A stretch of 63,861 nucleotides of DNA from Caldilineaceae bacterium (GCA_011523365.1 WTGY01000206.1:1-63861); one strand, 5' to 3'; positions 33,624 to 42,793 are shown, counted from the stretch's first letter. Numbers and translations: made by a program. The notes: a model not told the origin generated them from the letters alone.

Positions 33624-34610
33624 TTATTCAGGCTGAGTCAGGGATTGACTGAAGACGGGAGGCGCTTCGGTTAGGCTCGATGTGCACACACAGTCGCTGC
33701 CGTCCGGTATCTCTAGCGTCGAAAGCAGGTCCAGTTCCAGCGATAGCGCGATTTCCGGAAAGACCTTTGTATAAAGGTGGTGAATCGTTCCTCTTATATT
33801 GTGTTCCTGCTCCGCTCCCTGGGCGTAGTTGCTGACCATGTGGTAGTAGAGCACGTGGATCCCGAGGTAACGGGCCAGTAGAGGATTCATACAATCGCCA
33901 TGTAGCGTGGCGACCGTCGGGAGGTCCGGCTGCAAATCGGACGCGGTCTTTGCCACAGCCAGCCAGTGGAGAATGTCAAAGTCGGTCTCGAACGTGATCG
34001 ACTCCGGCACTACCAGCGCAACGCGCGTATCCGCCGGCGGGCGTACGCCCCGGATCTGGTCGCTTTCCACGAATGGAGTCAGCTTCGCTTCCATGATCCC
34101 CTGCAGCTCCGGGCAAAACGGCTGCCCCAGCAGAAAATGCGACTTTGACCACATGCTTTCAAACGGAGTGCCCGGCAACCCCCGGTGGACCGGCCGCGTC
34201 CAGAAACTCCACGGCAGCACCACGTCGCCCGGTCGTATGGCCTCCTCGCCCTGGCGCCAGTCCGCGATGCCCGAGGTGCCACCCACCAGCATCACTTTGA
34301 CGCCCGCCTGCCATAATACCCAGAAACTCTTCTCAAAATTAAGGTGGTAGAGCGAGTCCTCTCCTACGACCTCGCCGTAAGAAGGAATCCAGAGAACGTC
34401 GCGGCCCTTCGGGGTAATGAAATGTACCACCAGCGGCGACAGCCCGTAGGGCGTCTTAAGACGTTCCCGCCGCGCGACCCGCCAACCCTGTCCCGCCGCC
34501 CGTTCAACAACGCCGTCCACTCCATATCCCCAGAGGGGACTTCCGGTGAACGAGGCGAAATCGGCGCTCGGCCCGTCGTACTTTACAGTAAGATCGATTT
34601 TCGGGTACAT
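33624..34610 (-). CDS. Purine nucleoside phosphorylase / MTAP-like protein 2 (divergent)
   Basis: A 328-residue divergent paralogue of the downstream gene. The PNP fold landmarks are VMLVGGTSGIADWR followed by RPGDVVLPWSFWTRP (compare the gly-ser-leu-arg / PGD / dQfIDRT series of PNP), then GQPFCPELQGIM (the PFCP motif) and YYHMVSNYAQGAE, which matches SNHAEG in protein 1 at the base-binding Asn. It has extra N-terminal residues and lacks a clear phosphate-binding GGTG loop at the start. GGGAAG precedes the ATG. It lies 37 bases after the permease gene and 89 before protein 1. It could be a partner subunit or have its own substrate. Confidence 0.65.
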   Translation of the reverse strand: MYPKIDLTVKYDGPSADFASFTGSPLWGYGVDGVVERAAGQGWRVARRERLKTPYGLSPLVVHFITPKGRDVLWIPSYGEVVGEDSLYHLNFEKSFWVLWQAGVKVMLVGGTSGIADWRQGEEAIRPGDVVLPWSFWTRPVHRGLPGTPFESMWSKSHFLLGQPFCPELQGIMEAKLTPFVESDQIRGVRPPADTRVALVVPESITFETDFDILHWLAVAKTASDLQPDLPTVATLHGDCMNPLLARYLGIHVLYYHMVSNYAQGAEQEHNIRGTIHHLYTKVFPEIALSLELDLLSTLEIPDGSDCVCTSSLTEAPPVFSQSLTQPE

Positions 34611-34647
34611 GTTGCTTCCCAGTGTGCGAAAAAAGATATGCCGGCAG

Positions 34648-35397
34648 TCAACTCAAGTCCTCGACCTGCCAGCGGAACAGATACTTCTCAATCACCTTAA
34701 CCAGCAGATAGGCCCCCACCGCGAGCGCGCTGGCCACGATCGTAACAGCCCATACTCTGTCGGCTCGATACTGTGACATCGACTGAACGATCAGATAGCC
34801 GAGACCCTTGCGGGCAAACAGCCACTCTGCAACGACTGCACCGATTATGCTTCCGGTGAACGCGATCTCATGCGCAGCAATATAGTACGGGAGTGCACTC
34901 GGCCAGCGTACCTTCGTGAATATCTCCCACTGGCTGGAGTCCAGAGTCTGCATCCTGTCAAGCAGCACCGGGTCGGCCGACTTCAGCCCCTTTGTCACGT
35001 TCGCCAGAATCGGGAAAAACGTGATCAGGACCACGATTATGATCTTGGGAAGCGGCGTGTCACCGAGAATGATGATCAGAATACTGGCGATCGTCACAAA
35101 TGGTACGTTCTTGATGATTACCGTCCAAGGCAGGGCCAGGGACTCCATCCACGGCAAATAGAGAAACGAGATCGACAGGGCAATCGCGATCGCGTTGGCC
35201 ACCGCGTAGCCGGTCAACGCCTCTACGATCGTGGTCCACGTGTGAGAAGCCAGCAGCTCTCGCTCCGTCCACAAAACGTCACCCACCATGTCCGGCGGCG
35301 GCAGCAGGAAGGACGGAAAGCCCGTAATCTGTATCGCCAGGACCCACAGGATAGGTACGGAAACAAACATTATGAGATAGGCAAGACGATCATTCAT
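34648..35397 (-). CDS. ABC transporter permease (NitT/TauT/HMP-type)
   Basis: A 249-residue permease of the SsuC/TauC/ThiX family. The N-terminus LAYLIMFVSVPILWVLAIQ is followed by PSFLLPPPDMV, the family's signature loop. The EAA loop lies around KGLKSADPVLLDRMQTLD, and MQTLDSSQWEIFTKVRWPSA is typical of nitrate/taurine-type systems. The start is placed at the ATG at 35397 (MNDRLAYL) because the first helix begins right there; a TTG 51 bases upstream is possible. It forms the channel for the two NMT1-like binding proteins encoded upstream in the same operon. Confidence 0.9.
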   Translation of the reverse strand: MNDRLAYLIMFVSVPILWVLAIQITGFPSFLLPPPDMVGDVLWTERELLASHTWTTIVEALTGYAVANAIAIALSISFLYLPWMESLALPWTVIIKNVPFVTIASILIIILGDTPLPKIIIVVLITFFPILANVTKGLKSADPVLLDRMQTLDSSQWEIFTKVRWPSALPYYIAAHEIAFTGSIIGAVVAEWLFARKGLGYLIVQSMSQYRADRVWAVTIVASALAVGAYLLVKVIEKYLFRWQVEDLS

Positions 35398-35494
35398 AGG
35401 AATTACCCGGTCGTTAGTGACGCCAACGGAATCTGAAGCGACGGCCAATACTGTTTCTGCTCTATGTGCCCAACGAGAGTTCCTGATCAGCCCC

Positions 35495-36247
35495 TCAGTT
35501 GCTCAACTCCACGGCTCGGTAGAGCGAAGTGCGCACTCGCGCCACCTCGCGCAGGTAGTTTTCGTCTGTCCGCGAAGCCCTCGAACGCGGCCGCGGCAAC
35601 CCGACCTCGATGACTTCCGCAATCCGCCCTGGGCGGGCTGACAGCACAACCACTCTGTCCGACAAAATGGTTGCCTCCTCAACACTGTGGGTAACGAAGA
35701 TTACCGTCTTGGCTGACCTGCTCAGGACGCCGCCCAGCCATTCCCCCATCGCCTCCCGCGTCAACTCGTCCAGCGCGCCGAACGGTTCATCCAGCAGCAG
35801 AATAGCCGGATTATGAACGAGTGCGGCGGCAATATTGACCCGCTGCTGCATCCCGCCCGATAGCTGGTGTGGATAATGATGGTGAAACTCTCCCAGGCCA
35901 AAGTCGGTCAGCAGTTCATCCGGTGACAGTGCACCGTCCCGGCCAGTGATTTCCAAGGTCATGCTGACATTGCTCAACGCGGAACGGGACGCCAGCAAGG
36001 CAGGGCGTTGAAATGCAACCCCAATCTGGTGCTGGCGGCAAGCATTCCTGGGCGTGTCCCCGTTGACCCGCACCTCGCCATTGCTGGGTTCCTCCAGTCC
36101 GGCAGCGATGCGCAACATCGTCGTCTTGCCGCAGCCCGACGGGCCTATCAGGGTGACAAACTCGCCGTCCTGAACGGTAAGGCTGACCTCCTGTAACGCC
36201 TCAATGTCGCCAAACCTCTTGCTGACCTGCGAAAACTCGATAGTCAA
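35495..36247 (-). CDS. ABC transporter ATPase (NitT/TauT/HMP-type)
   Basis: A 250-residue cytoplasmic ATPase of the SsuB/TauB/ThiZ type. Walker A GPSGCGKTT (about residues 35-43), Q-loop VAFQRPALLAS, signature LSGGMQQRVNIAAAL, Walker B ILLLDEPFGALD and H-loop FVTHSVEEA are all intact. The start is TTG at 36247, with GAGGAAG upstream. It lies 24 bases downstream of binding protein 2 and 97 bases upstream of the permease start, so all belong to one minus-strand operon. Confidence 0.93.
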   Translation of the reverse strand: MTIEFSQVSKRFGDIEALQEVSLTVQDGEFVTLIGPSGCGKTTMLRIAAGLEEPSNGEVRVNGDTPRNACRQHQIGVAFQRPALLASRSALSNVSMTLEITGRDGALSPDELLTDFGLGEFHHHYPHQLSGGMQQRVNIAAALVHNPAILLLDEPFGALDELTREAMGEWLGGVLSRSAKTVIFVTHSVEEATILSDRVVVLSARPGRIAEVIEVGLPRPRSRASRTDENYLREVARVRTSLYRAVELSN

Positions 36248-36271
36248 TGCGGTTTTCTTCCTCTTCTGCGC

Positions 36272-37420
36272 CTACTCGCACATGGGTAGTTCCATCTGGC
36301 CAAACTGGATCAACGAGGCCACCTGCCTGTTCCAACGCTCGGCCGACATGTGGCCCAGAGGCAGTCCGTCAGCCCCGGCTACAAGAGCCTCCTGGAGCTC
36401 GTATCTTCGCAGAGCCTGTTCAGTCGTCAGTTCCACGTCGACCGCATACCTGACTGCGATCTCGGCAGAGTCTTCGGGGTCCTCAATTACATGCCTCAGC
36501 CCTTGAATGACTGCCGCCAGATAGCGCCGCACCAGGTCGGCGTTTTCTTCCAGCATAGACCGCCGCACGACCAGGACCTCCGAGTAATCGTCCCAGCCCC
36601 ACTCGCTGAACTGGAACGCCACCCAGTTCATGTATCCCTGCGCCTCCAAGAGTCGGGGCTCATTGATCAGCCAGGCCCCCGTGAAGTCCATCTCCCCCTC
36701 AATCAAGGGTTCCGGCGAATATCCGGTCACGACAAGCTCAACTTGGTCTGGAGAGATGCCGTGCCTTCCTGAAATGAGGTCGAAGAAGTAGCCTTCACCC
36801 TCGTGTAGTCCGATCGTCTTGCCAATGAAGTCCTGCGGCGTCAGTTTCTTTTCTGAGCGCTGATCCTGGGGCGTGTCGTGGTCCAGTCCCAACCAGATGT
36901 AAGGGCTGTGCTTGATCATGGCGCCGACCGCAACGATATCTGCCCCATCGTGTCCCGTCAGCAGGCCGGGAATCAAGCTGCCGCCGGCACTGACAGCGAA
37001 ATCAACGCCGCCGTCCATCAGAGTCTGCAAGTGGCCCAAACCCGACCCGCCGCGCACCAGTTCGGCCTCCAGACATACATCATTGAAAAAACCGAGTTCG
37101 ACCGCGTTGTACCACGGCGCGCCGCCGTCATTTAGTATCCAGGACATCCCAACCTTTACCTGATCCATGCTTTCGCAATTCATGGGTTCCCAGGCGGTAT
37201 CGAGGTCGGGCAGGAGCTCGTTAGTAATATAGTTTTCAGCCGGAAAACTCTCTTCAACACAGGCCAGCAGTCGCTCAAATTCGGCCTCAATATCAGCGGA
37301 GTTCCCGGAGACAGCGCCCAACCCTGCCTCCGTCTCGGGGATAAGAACCGGAAAGGTGCAAGCGCCTAGAAGCAGTGCCGGCAATACATACAACAAGAAG
37401 TAAAGATTAGAGATGCGCAT
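36272..37420 (-). CDS. NMT1/THI5-like substrate-binding lipoprotein 2
   Basis: A 382-residue solute-binding protein. The signal peptide ends at the lipobox LLGAC (start ATG at 37420 after AAGAAGGA). The mature part shows NMT1/THI5-like features: CESMDQVKVGMSWILNDGG, a FFNDVCLEAELVRGGSG strand and TPQDFIGKTIGLHEGE. The C-terminal helical region holds NADLVRRYLAAVIQGL. NMT1-type proteins bind pyrimidines, formylaminopyrimidine, taurine, nitrate or aromatic sulfonates. Roughly half of its residues look identical to binding protein 1, so this is a tandem duplication with divergence. The ligand is unknown. Confidence 0.88.
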   Translation of the reverse strand: MRISNLYFLLYVLPALLLGACTFPVLIPETEAGLGAVSGNSADIEAEFERLLACVEESFPAENYITNELLPDLDTAWEPMNCESMDQVKVGMSWILNDGGAPWYNAVELGFFNDVCLEAELVRGGSGLGHLQTLMDGGVDFAVSAGGSLIPGLLTGHDGADIVAVGAMIKHSPYIWLGLDHDTPQDQRSEKKLTPQDFIGKTIGLHEGEGYFFDLISGRHGISPDQVELVVTGYSPEPLIEGEMDFTGAWLINEPRLLEAQGYMNWVAFQFSEWGWDDYSEVLVVRRSMLEENADLVRRYLAAVIQGLRHVIEDPEDSAEIAVRYAVDVELTTEQALRRYELQEALVAGADGLPLGHMSAERWNRQVASLIQFGQMELPMCE

Positions 37421-37546
37421 TCCTTCTTTCCTATTGGAAAACGTATTCGTTGGAGAATCTGTCACTCAAATCTGCTGGATGGCAAAAAGGCACTGGACCC
37501 AATAGAAAAGTCCTCAGAGTAGTAGGCAAAAAAGACGAGAAGGGCC

Positions 37547-37573
37547 AAGGACAGGAGCATTGCCCCTATCCTT
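37547..37573 (-). terminator. Imperfect hairpin between the two binding-protein genes
   Basis: AAGGA-C-AGG-A-GC and GC-C-CCT-A-TCCTT form an imperfect stem within the 266-base gap between binding proteins 1 and 2. In the minus-strand direction this would lower readthrough from the first binding-protein gene to the rest of the operon. There is no T-tract, so it is only a candidate attenuator. Confidence 0.3.
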
Positions 37574-37686
37574 AGCTTCCCTCTCGAAGGTCATCCTCTA
37601 AAGTACGAATTCTGACGAGTGGCATCCGCTACCGAGAGAGCCTGGGCAAGACACCTCCCTGAGCACATTTTAGCTCTTCGCACTGA

Positions 37687-38859
37687 CTATTCGCAGGCGT
37701 CAAGCTGAAGCTGGTCATACTGGATCATCGAGGCCACCTGCGTGTTCCATCGCTCCGCCGACATATGGGATACGGGCAGATCGTCGCTCCCGAGCACAAG
37801 AGCCTCCTGCAACTCGAATCGGCGCAGGGCCTGCTCCTTGGTAAGCTGCGCGTCAACCCCGTACACCACCGCGATCTCGGCAGATTCATCAGGATTCTCA
37901 AGCAGATAGTTCAGTCCCGCCGTCTGAGCGGCCAGGAAGCGGCGCACCAGGTCGGGATTCTCCTCAAAAGTCTCCCGCCGCACAACCGTCACATCACCGT
38001 AACCATCCCAGCCCCAATCGCTGAACCGGAAAGCCACCCAGTTCATGAAACCCTTCTCCTCCAGCAGCCGCGGCTGGTTCACGATCCAGGCGCCGATGTA
38101 GTCCATCGCACCCATGAGAACCGGGTCCGGCGTGAAGCCCGCCTCCATCAACTCGACCTCATCAGCGGGAATGCCGTGTTTGTTGGACATGAAATTGAAC
38201 AGGTAGTCGTCAGCGCCTTGGAGACCTACTCTCTTGCCGATGAAGTCCTGCGGCGTCAATACCTTGTCAGAGCGCTGGTCCTGCGGCGTATCCGGGTCTA
38301 GGCCCAACCAGATATACGGACTGTGCTTGAGGAAGGTACCCACCGCAACGACGTCCGCTGGCGTGGGGCTGGAGACGATCGAGGGCACGCGGCTGCCTCC
38401 GGCAACGACCGCGATGTCAACGGCACCGCCCGCAAGCGTCTGCAGATGGTCTACGCCCGGCCCCCCCGCAACAAGCTCAACTTCCAGACACACATCCGCA
38501 AAGTAACCCAGTTCGATCGCATTGTACCAGGGCGCCTCCTCATCGTTCAGCACCCACGGCATCCCTACCTTGATGCTGTCGACGCTGTCGCACTCCATCG
38601 GTTCCCACGTCGCATCTACCGCCGGCAGCAGCTCATTGGTGAAATAGCTCTCGGCCGGGAAATTCTCTTCTACGCAGGCCAGAATCTGTTCAAACTCGGC
38701 CTCGCTGCCGGCTTCGACCTCCTCTGCCGCCATCGGCTCTTCCTCAGCCTCCATCTGCTCCTCCTCGACTGCAGGAGCAGCGGGGGCCGGCGCAACACAG
38801 GCGCTCATAATGAGTGCCAGCAAAGCTACTGATATCAGTGAAACAATCGAGCGGTTCAT
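37687..38859 (-). CDS. NMT1/THI5-like substrate-binding lipoprotein 1
   Basis: A 390-residue solute-binding lipoprotein. The lipobox is IMSAC at about residue 21, followed by an Ala/Pro/Glu linker. The mature domain has CDSVDSIKVGMPWVLNDEE, a GYFADVCLEVELVAGGPG strand and LTPQDFIGKRVGLQG. It is the first gene of the operon, with AAGGAG close to the ATG, and parallels binding protein 2 along its whole length. Two binding proteins feeding one ATPase/permease pair usually means two related ligands or two affinities. The PNP-like enzymes downstream point to a nucleoside or N-glycoside ligand, which is inference. Confidence 0.9.
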   Translation of the reverse strand: MNRSIVSLISVALLALIMSACVAPAPAAPAVEEEQMEAEEEPMAAEEVEAGSEAEFEQILACVEENFPAESYFTNELLPAVDATWEPMECDSVDSIKVGMPWVLNDEEAPWYNAIELGYFADVCLEVELVAGGPGVDHLQTLAGGAVDIAVVAGGSRVPSIVSSPTPADVVAVGTFLKHSPYIWLGLDPDTPQDQRSDKVLTPQDFIGKRVGLQGADDYLFNFMSNKHGIPADEVELMEAGFTPDPVLMGAMDYIGAWIVNQPRLLEEKGFMNWVAFRFSDWGWDGYGDVTVVRRETFEENPDLVRRFLAAQTAGLNYLLENPDESAEIAVVYGVDAQLTKEQALRRFELQEALVLGSDDLPVSHMSAERWNTQVASMIQYDQLQLDACE

Positions 38860-38970
38860 GAAAGGCGTCTCCTTTGGATGGGTTTGAAAGAAAGATTTTG
38901 CATCGGCAATTGGACAGCCCTACTGCCGCGTTCCCCGCGACGAGGCTTGTCGCCGCCCTACCACTTCGAG

Positions 38971-39702
38971 CTATGCGGGATAGTCATCGCGGCGGAAGTA
39001 AGCTCTGTCTAGCGTGTTCTTTGTGCAAGTTACGTCGGCAGTCACCCAATGAGTTGCGTACCCTCGGCGCCACCGGTCCGACTCGTTACGATGCGATGTA
39101 TGCAGTGCCTGGCTGTGGTGAAACACCACACCCCCCTTCTTGACCAGGGCCAGCGACTCCTTCTCCAGGTCGATCAAGTCCGGCGGTGGCACCAGGTTGT
39201 ACGGTTCGCCCGGTACCGCTTCATGCGGCAGGATCGGACCCTTGTGAGAACCGTCAATGTAGCGCAGACAGCCATTCTCCGCTTCGACGTCGTCCAACGC
39301 AATCCACGCCGTGATCACATGGTCGCCCGGATGGCACTGGAAATAGAAGTTGTCCTGGTGGTATGGCTTTGCCGAGCCAAAATGAGGCGGTTTCATGAAA
39401 ATCTGATCGCCCGACAACAGGGGCGTAGAACCCAGCAGTTTCGCCAGCAATGCTGTTAGCCGCTCATCCAGAATAAACGACTGAAACTCGCTTCTCTTCA
39501 GAAACGGTGTGTCGATCTTGCGCGGTGCAATCTCTCCGCCTTCCGACTTGTCGACCACATATCCGTCGCCTTCCCTGCTCAGCTCCTGCTGACTCAAGTC
39601 GAGTGCAATCTGGGCAATCCTCTCGGCCTCTTCTCGGCTGAACACACCCTCTTCCACCGCCCAGCCCTTTTCCCAATAGTTGCGGTATGTTTCTGGATGC
39701 AC
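38971..39702 (-). CDS. Phytanoyl-CoA dioxygenase (PhyH) family protein
   Basis: A 243-residue Fe(II)/2-oxoglutarate-dependent oxygenase, a cupin-type double-stranded beta helix that hydroxylates organic substrates. The metal His-x-Asp is in KPYHQDNFYF and the distal His probably in ALHTSHRNESDRWRRG, where the following Arg would bind 2-oxoglutarate. I set the start at a GTG (39702) because AGGGAGG lies five bases ahead and HPETYRNYWEKGW is the normal family N-terminus. The open frame begins 60 bases earlier at a TTG without support. It stands 111 bases ahead of the NMT1-type transporter operon on the same strand and could act on the same imported compound. Confidence 0.85.
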   Translation of the reverse strand: MHPETYRNYWEKGWAVEEGVFSREEAERIAQIALDLSQQELSREGDGYVVDKSEGGEIAPRKIDTPFLKRSEFQSFILDERLTALLAKLLGSTPLLSGDQIFMKPPHFGSAKPYHQDNFYFQCHPGDHVITAWIALDDVEAENGCLRYIDGSHKGPILPHEAVPGEPYNLVPPPDLIDLEKESLALVKKGGVVFHHSQALHTSHRNESDRWRRGYATHWVTADVTCTKNTLDRAYFRRDDYPA

Positions 39703-40064
39703 AGAGACCTCCCTATGGAATTGAAAGCGTGTTTTGATGGGATTCCGCTCGCGTGTCGTCAATTATGCCATAAACGAACGGCCTATGCCTGATCAGGATG
39801 CCACTGAAATCGACTAACCATAGGTCCGCGTCATTTCTGTCCCCAACCAGCCCGGACTAGACTCCACAGTCCTCTGGCCGGCATCCTAGAGTCAAGACTC
39901 GCCCTACATTCCTGCCTCACACAACTGCTCCGGATCGACCTGGAAACTGGGAAAAAAGATCCTGAGCTGGGGACATTTGTGTTAACTCTTGGCTCAGTCC
40001 AAAATAGAGCAACCACCAAGCCCACTTTGGTGCTCGACGCCGAACGAGGCGAGCCCAGGTTTTT

Positions 40065-40113
40065 CTCACTCCTCACTCCTCACTCCTCACTCCTCACTCC
40101 TCACTCCTCTCTC
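40065..40113. repeat. Heptanucleotide tandem array (CTCACTC)7
   Basis: Six perfect CTCACTC units and a seventh variant (CTCTCTC), head to tail. The array ends three bases before the family B repeat begins. It is too short and gapless to be a CRISPR; it is a short-unit tandem repeat. Confidence 0.9.
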
Positions 40114-40116
40114 CTC

Positions 40117-40425
40117 GCAGTTGGGCGGTCGGGCCTAGTCGGCCCTCCCTTGTGCGAGGGCTCCGCCCCCGCAACGCCCCCCCTACTGCCTCATCGACCG
40201 GGTGTCAAAATTGGTGACAGGTGCCTAATCGAAAGTGTCTGGCCTGACCACGTCCCACCAGTCCCCCGCAGGCAACACTGCGGCACTCTCTCCTCGACCT
40301 TGTGCCTGCCCTGCGAATCTCCAGGAGCCTGTAAACCATCTCATCCGCCCTTGGCATTGATTCCCCGCCAGACTGTTCCCACCCCAAAACTGGGATGCAC
40401 CCGACTGATTTCTGCCCTTTGACAC
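40117..40425. repeat. Family B repeat, copy 2 (long form)
   Basis: Starts GCAGTTGGGCGGTCGGGCCT. It carries a GGGCC-TAGTC-GGCCC hairpin and a GC palindrome (40154-40172, with one A in the left arm). It continues for another 250 bases in recognisable similarity to copy 3, including CATCGACCGGGTGTC, ACAGGTG-CTAATCGAA, GACCACGTCCC and GATTCCCCGCCAGACT. The long tail is absent from copies 1 and 4. Confidence 0.8.
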
Positions 40426-40735
40426 GAAGGAAAAATTCAATTAACATGGCTACCGGCTGACGATCGGAAACCACCGTGACCTGCTGCATATACTCTCCAT
40501 TCGGCCTTCGGAGGCGAATTCGTTAGCCCTTCTGCACTCTTCTTCCGGACTAACATTCGCTTGGCAAATGAAATCTGCTGCCCACTTCGCCCGTCAACTG
40601 TGTTCAGCGAACTTGCCATGTGCAAATCCAATTTGAGGCCGTTGCCGTTCGATCAACGAGGTGTACCACTCTTGATAGCCTCCGTTAAGCGACTCAGCCC
40701 GTCAGCACAGCAGCTGGCGAGGAGGTGATGACGGA

Positions 40736-40750
40736 GTCCTCACTGAGGAC
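40736..40750. promoter_or_regulatory. Dyad GTCCTCA-C-TGAGGAC
   Basis: Perfect 7-bp inverted repeat around a single base, 195 bases upstream of the second oligopeptide-type binding protein. The one-base centre rules out an RNA hairpin of full length but suits a dimeric DNA-binding regulator. Confidence 0.3.
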
Positions 40751-40944
40751 ATTAGTGTGTCTCACATTCCCCACCTATCGTTGAGCAGACTAAAGACTTC
40801 ACTTGAAAGGAGGTGGTTGACGGGAAACGAGGAAACTGCTCTTGTTGCGGTGGCATCACTTTGACGCCGCCACTTCATCTGATCCAGGCAGGATTTCACT
40901 GCGCGCCTCTCAAGGGCGCAACCACCTAGTAAGGAGTGAAAAGC

Positions 40945-42690
40945 ATGTCGAGATTTCGATGGCAGATTCTAGTGGGCCTCGTCTTGGTCCTTGGCATCTC
41001 GCTCACCGCCTGTGTCGCGCCGGCAGCACCGGCCGGAGACGGTGGCGATATGGCGGACAGCGGCGACATGATGCCGGAAGTCATGCTGCCCGATGACGCG
41101 GCCGAAGACCAGATCCTCAACGTCGTCTTTGAAGGCGGCTGCGGCTCCGGTCCCTTCCCGGGTATCGACTACGGCAGCCCCTGTAACTTCGGGCACACCT
41201 TCTATCCCCCTTTCCTGGTGGACATTGAAGGCAACGTATCGGCCGGCCTCTTTACCACCGACTGGGAAGTGAACGACGACTTCACCGAGTACATCTTCCA
41301 TATCCAGGAAGAGGCGGTTTGGTCCGACGGCAAGTCCATCACCGCCCAGGACGCGCTCGACTGGTGGAACTACATCTTCCACTCCGACCGCAACTCCTGG
41401 CCCCGCAACTTCGTGATGGGCGCGGTCAAGGGCATTGACGAGTTCGCCGCCGGCGAAACCGAGACAATCGGGGGCCTCACAGCGCTGGATGACAAGACCC
41501 TTAAGGTTGAACTGTGGCGTCCCGAGAGTTCCCTGCCTCAGCTGTGGGGTTTCCGCGAGGCGGCTCCCGCCCGCTTTGATCAGTATGCCGATCTCTTGGA
41601 ACGAGCCGACGAATTCAACGACGCCTCAGAATGGCGCGGCGCGATGGCCGAACGCTTCTTCCAGGGTGAGAACGCAGCCAACCTGATCGTCAGCGGCCCC
41701 TTCAAGCCTGTACACCTGTCTCCGGAACCGGACGCCATCTACCGCTTCGAACGCAATCCAAATTGGTGGGGTGATCCGCCTCTCTTGGACGGCATCGAAG
41801 CCACAACCATTCGTGACTTCCAGACGATGCTCCTCATGTTCGAGAACGAGGAGATCGACCTTGCCCTGAATCTCGCTGGTCCGCCCGCAGTGCTCCTGCG
41901 CCAGAACCAGCCCGACGTGTTCCGTGAAATTCCCGTCTCCGCTTTCTGGGCCATGTACTTCGTCACCGAGCAGGAACCTGCGGACGACACAAACTTGCGC
42001 CGCGCACTGATGTCTGCCATCGAGTGGGATAGAGTCGCCGAAATCGCTTGGGAAGGCGAGCAGGCCCCCAGCAACGCCGGCAGCCCGATGGCGCCCGCCT
42101 ACCAGTGCTACGACCCCAACTTCCAGCCCTATCCCTTCAACCCCGAAAGGGCCGCAGAATTCCTGGCCGAGTCGAAGTATGGGCCTACCGGCGAAACGGT
42201 GCCCAAGATTCGCATCCTGACCGGCGGGAGCGATCCGCCCCGCATCCGCGCTGCCCAGATCATCCAGGAAATGTGGCGCGTTAACCTCGGCATCGAGGAC
42301 GTCGAGATCAAGAACGCCGAAGCCGAGTTTGTCGACGGTGAAGGACTGGTTTCAATACGCGTAACCAGCGGTGGCTCCTTCATCCCGCGCCCGCCTTACC
42401 TGCTGGAAGCGATTGCTCACACTCGTGGCGGCTCCTACCAGTCTTGGACGAACTACACCGAAGAAGGCTGGGACGAAGAGATCGATGCTCTTCTCTCAAT
42501 GGATCCCGGCGCCGCCGACTTCTGCGAGCGCTCGCTGGCCATGCTTGAGAAGTTCACCGACGCTGCGCTCGTAATTCCGACTGGTTACATCCGTGGCTGG
42601 TATCAAATTCAGCCGTGGGTCGGCGGCTATAGCCAGAGCCGCATCAGCTTCTGGCATAACATGACCGAAACCTACCGCAAAGAGCGCTAA
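40945..42690 (+). CDS. Oligopeptide-type ABC transporter substrate-binding lipoprotein (system 2)
   Basis: A 581-residue family 5 binding protein. The signal peptide reads FRWQILVGLVLVLGISLTAC, the Cys being the lipid anchor at about residue 22, followed by an Ala/Pro/Gly/Asp linker. FHIQEEAVWSDGKSITAQDA is the family's characteristic beta-hairpin and helix. The ATG at 40945 is nine bases after AAGGAG; a GTG three codons upstream is less likely. It is the first gene of a transporter operon with two permeases but no ATPase. A strong hairpin directly downstream (42702-42745) probably raises its expression relative to the permeases. Confidence 0.92.
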   Translation: MSRFRWQILVGLVLVLGISLTACVAPAAPAGDGGDMADSGDMMPEVMLPDDAAEDQILNVVFEGGCGSGPFPGIDYGSPCNFGHTFYPPFLVDIEGNVSAGLFTTDWEVNDDFTEYIFHIQEEAVWSDGKSITAQDALDWWNYIFHSDRNSWPRNFVMGAVKGIDEFAAGETETIGGLTALDDKTLKVELWRPESSLPQLWGFREAAPARFDQYADLLERADEFNDASEWRGAMAERFFQGENAANLIVSGPFKPVHLSPEPDAIYRFERNPNWWGDPPLLDGIEATTIRDFQTMLLMFENEEIDLALNLAGPPAVLLRQNQPDVFREIPVSAFWAMYFVTEQEPADDTNLRRALMSAIEWDRVAEIAWEGEQAPSNAGSPMAPAYQCYDPNFQPYPFNPERAAEFLAESKYGPTGETVPKIRILTGGSDPPRIRAAQIIQEMWRVNLGIEDVEIKNAEAEFVDGEGLVSIRVTSGGSFIPRPPYLLEAIAHTRGGSYQSWTNYTEEGWDEEIDALLSMDPGAADFCERSLAMLEKFTDAALVIPTGYIRGWYQIQPWVGGYSQSRISFWHNMTETYRKER

Positions 42691-42701
42691 TCTGTGGAAA
42701 C

Positions 42702-42745
42702 TCGGTCAATGGCCGGTCTCCCAATCGGAACCGGCCATTGACCGA
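42702..42745 (+). terminator. Perfect 16-bp intercistronic hairpin after the system 2 binding protein
   Basis: Left arm 42702-42717 (TCGGTCAATGGCCGGT), 12-base loop, right arm 42730-42745, fully complementary. It begins 12 bases after the stop codon and ends about 49 bases before the permease start. No T-run follows. It is likely to stabilise the upstream mRNA or partly terminate. Confidence 0.75.
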
Positions 42746-42793
42746 TTAACACGACCAACTAATCGCGAACCACTTGTCACCGGGAATTGAGAC

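Larger units (their letters stand above)
39703..40944. other. Long intergenic region with heptamer array and family B repeat
   Basis: About 1.2 kb without a credible gene. It holds a heptanucleotide tandem array (40065-40113), directly followed by the long form of the family B repeat (40117-40425), then about 500 bases of nondescript sequence with a dyad (40736-40750) before the second oligopeptide-type transporter. The last 200 bases probably contain that operon's promoter, but no clear -35/-10 pair was found. Confidence 0.6.

Noticed and set aside
40065..40113. CRISPR-like repeat array
   Set aside because: Units of seven bases with no spacers and no cas genes; a simple tandem repeat.
40201..40240. 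Attachment site or integrase scar suggested by the ACAGGTG-CTAATCGAA segment
   Set aside because: The same segment occurs inside copy 3 of the family B repeat, and no integrase, tRNA or direct-repeat pair was found.
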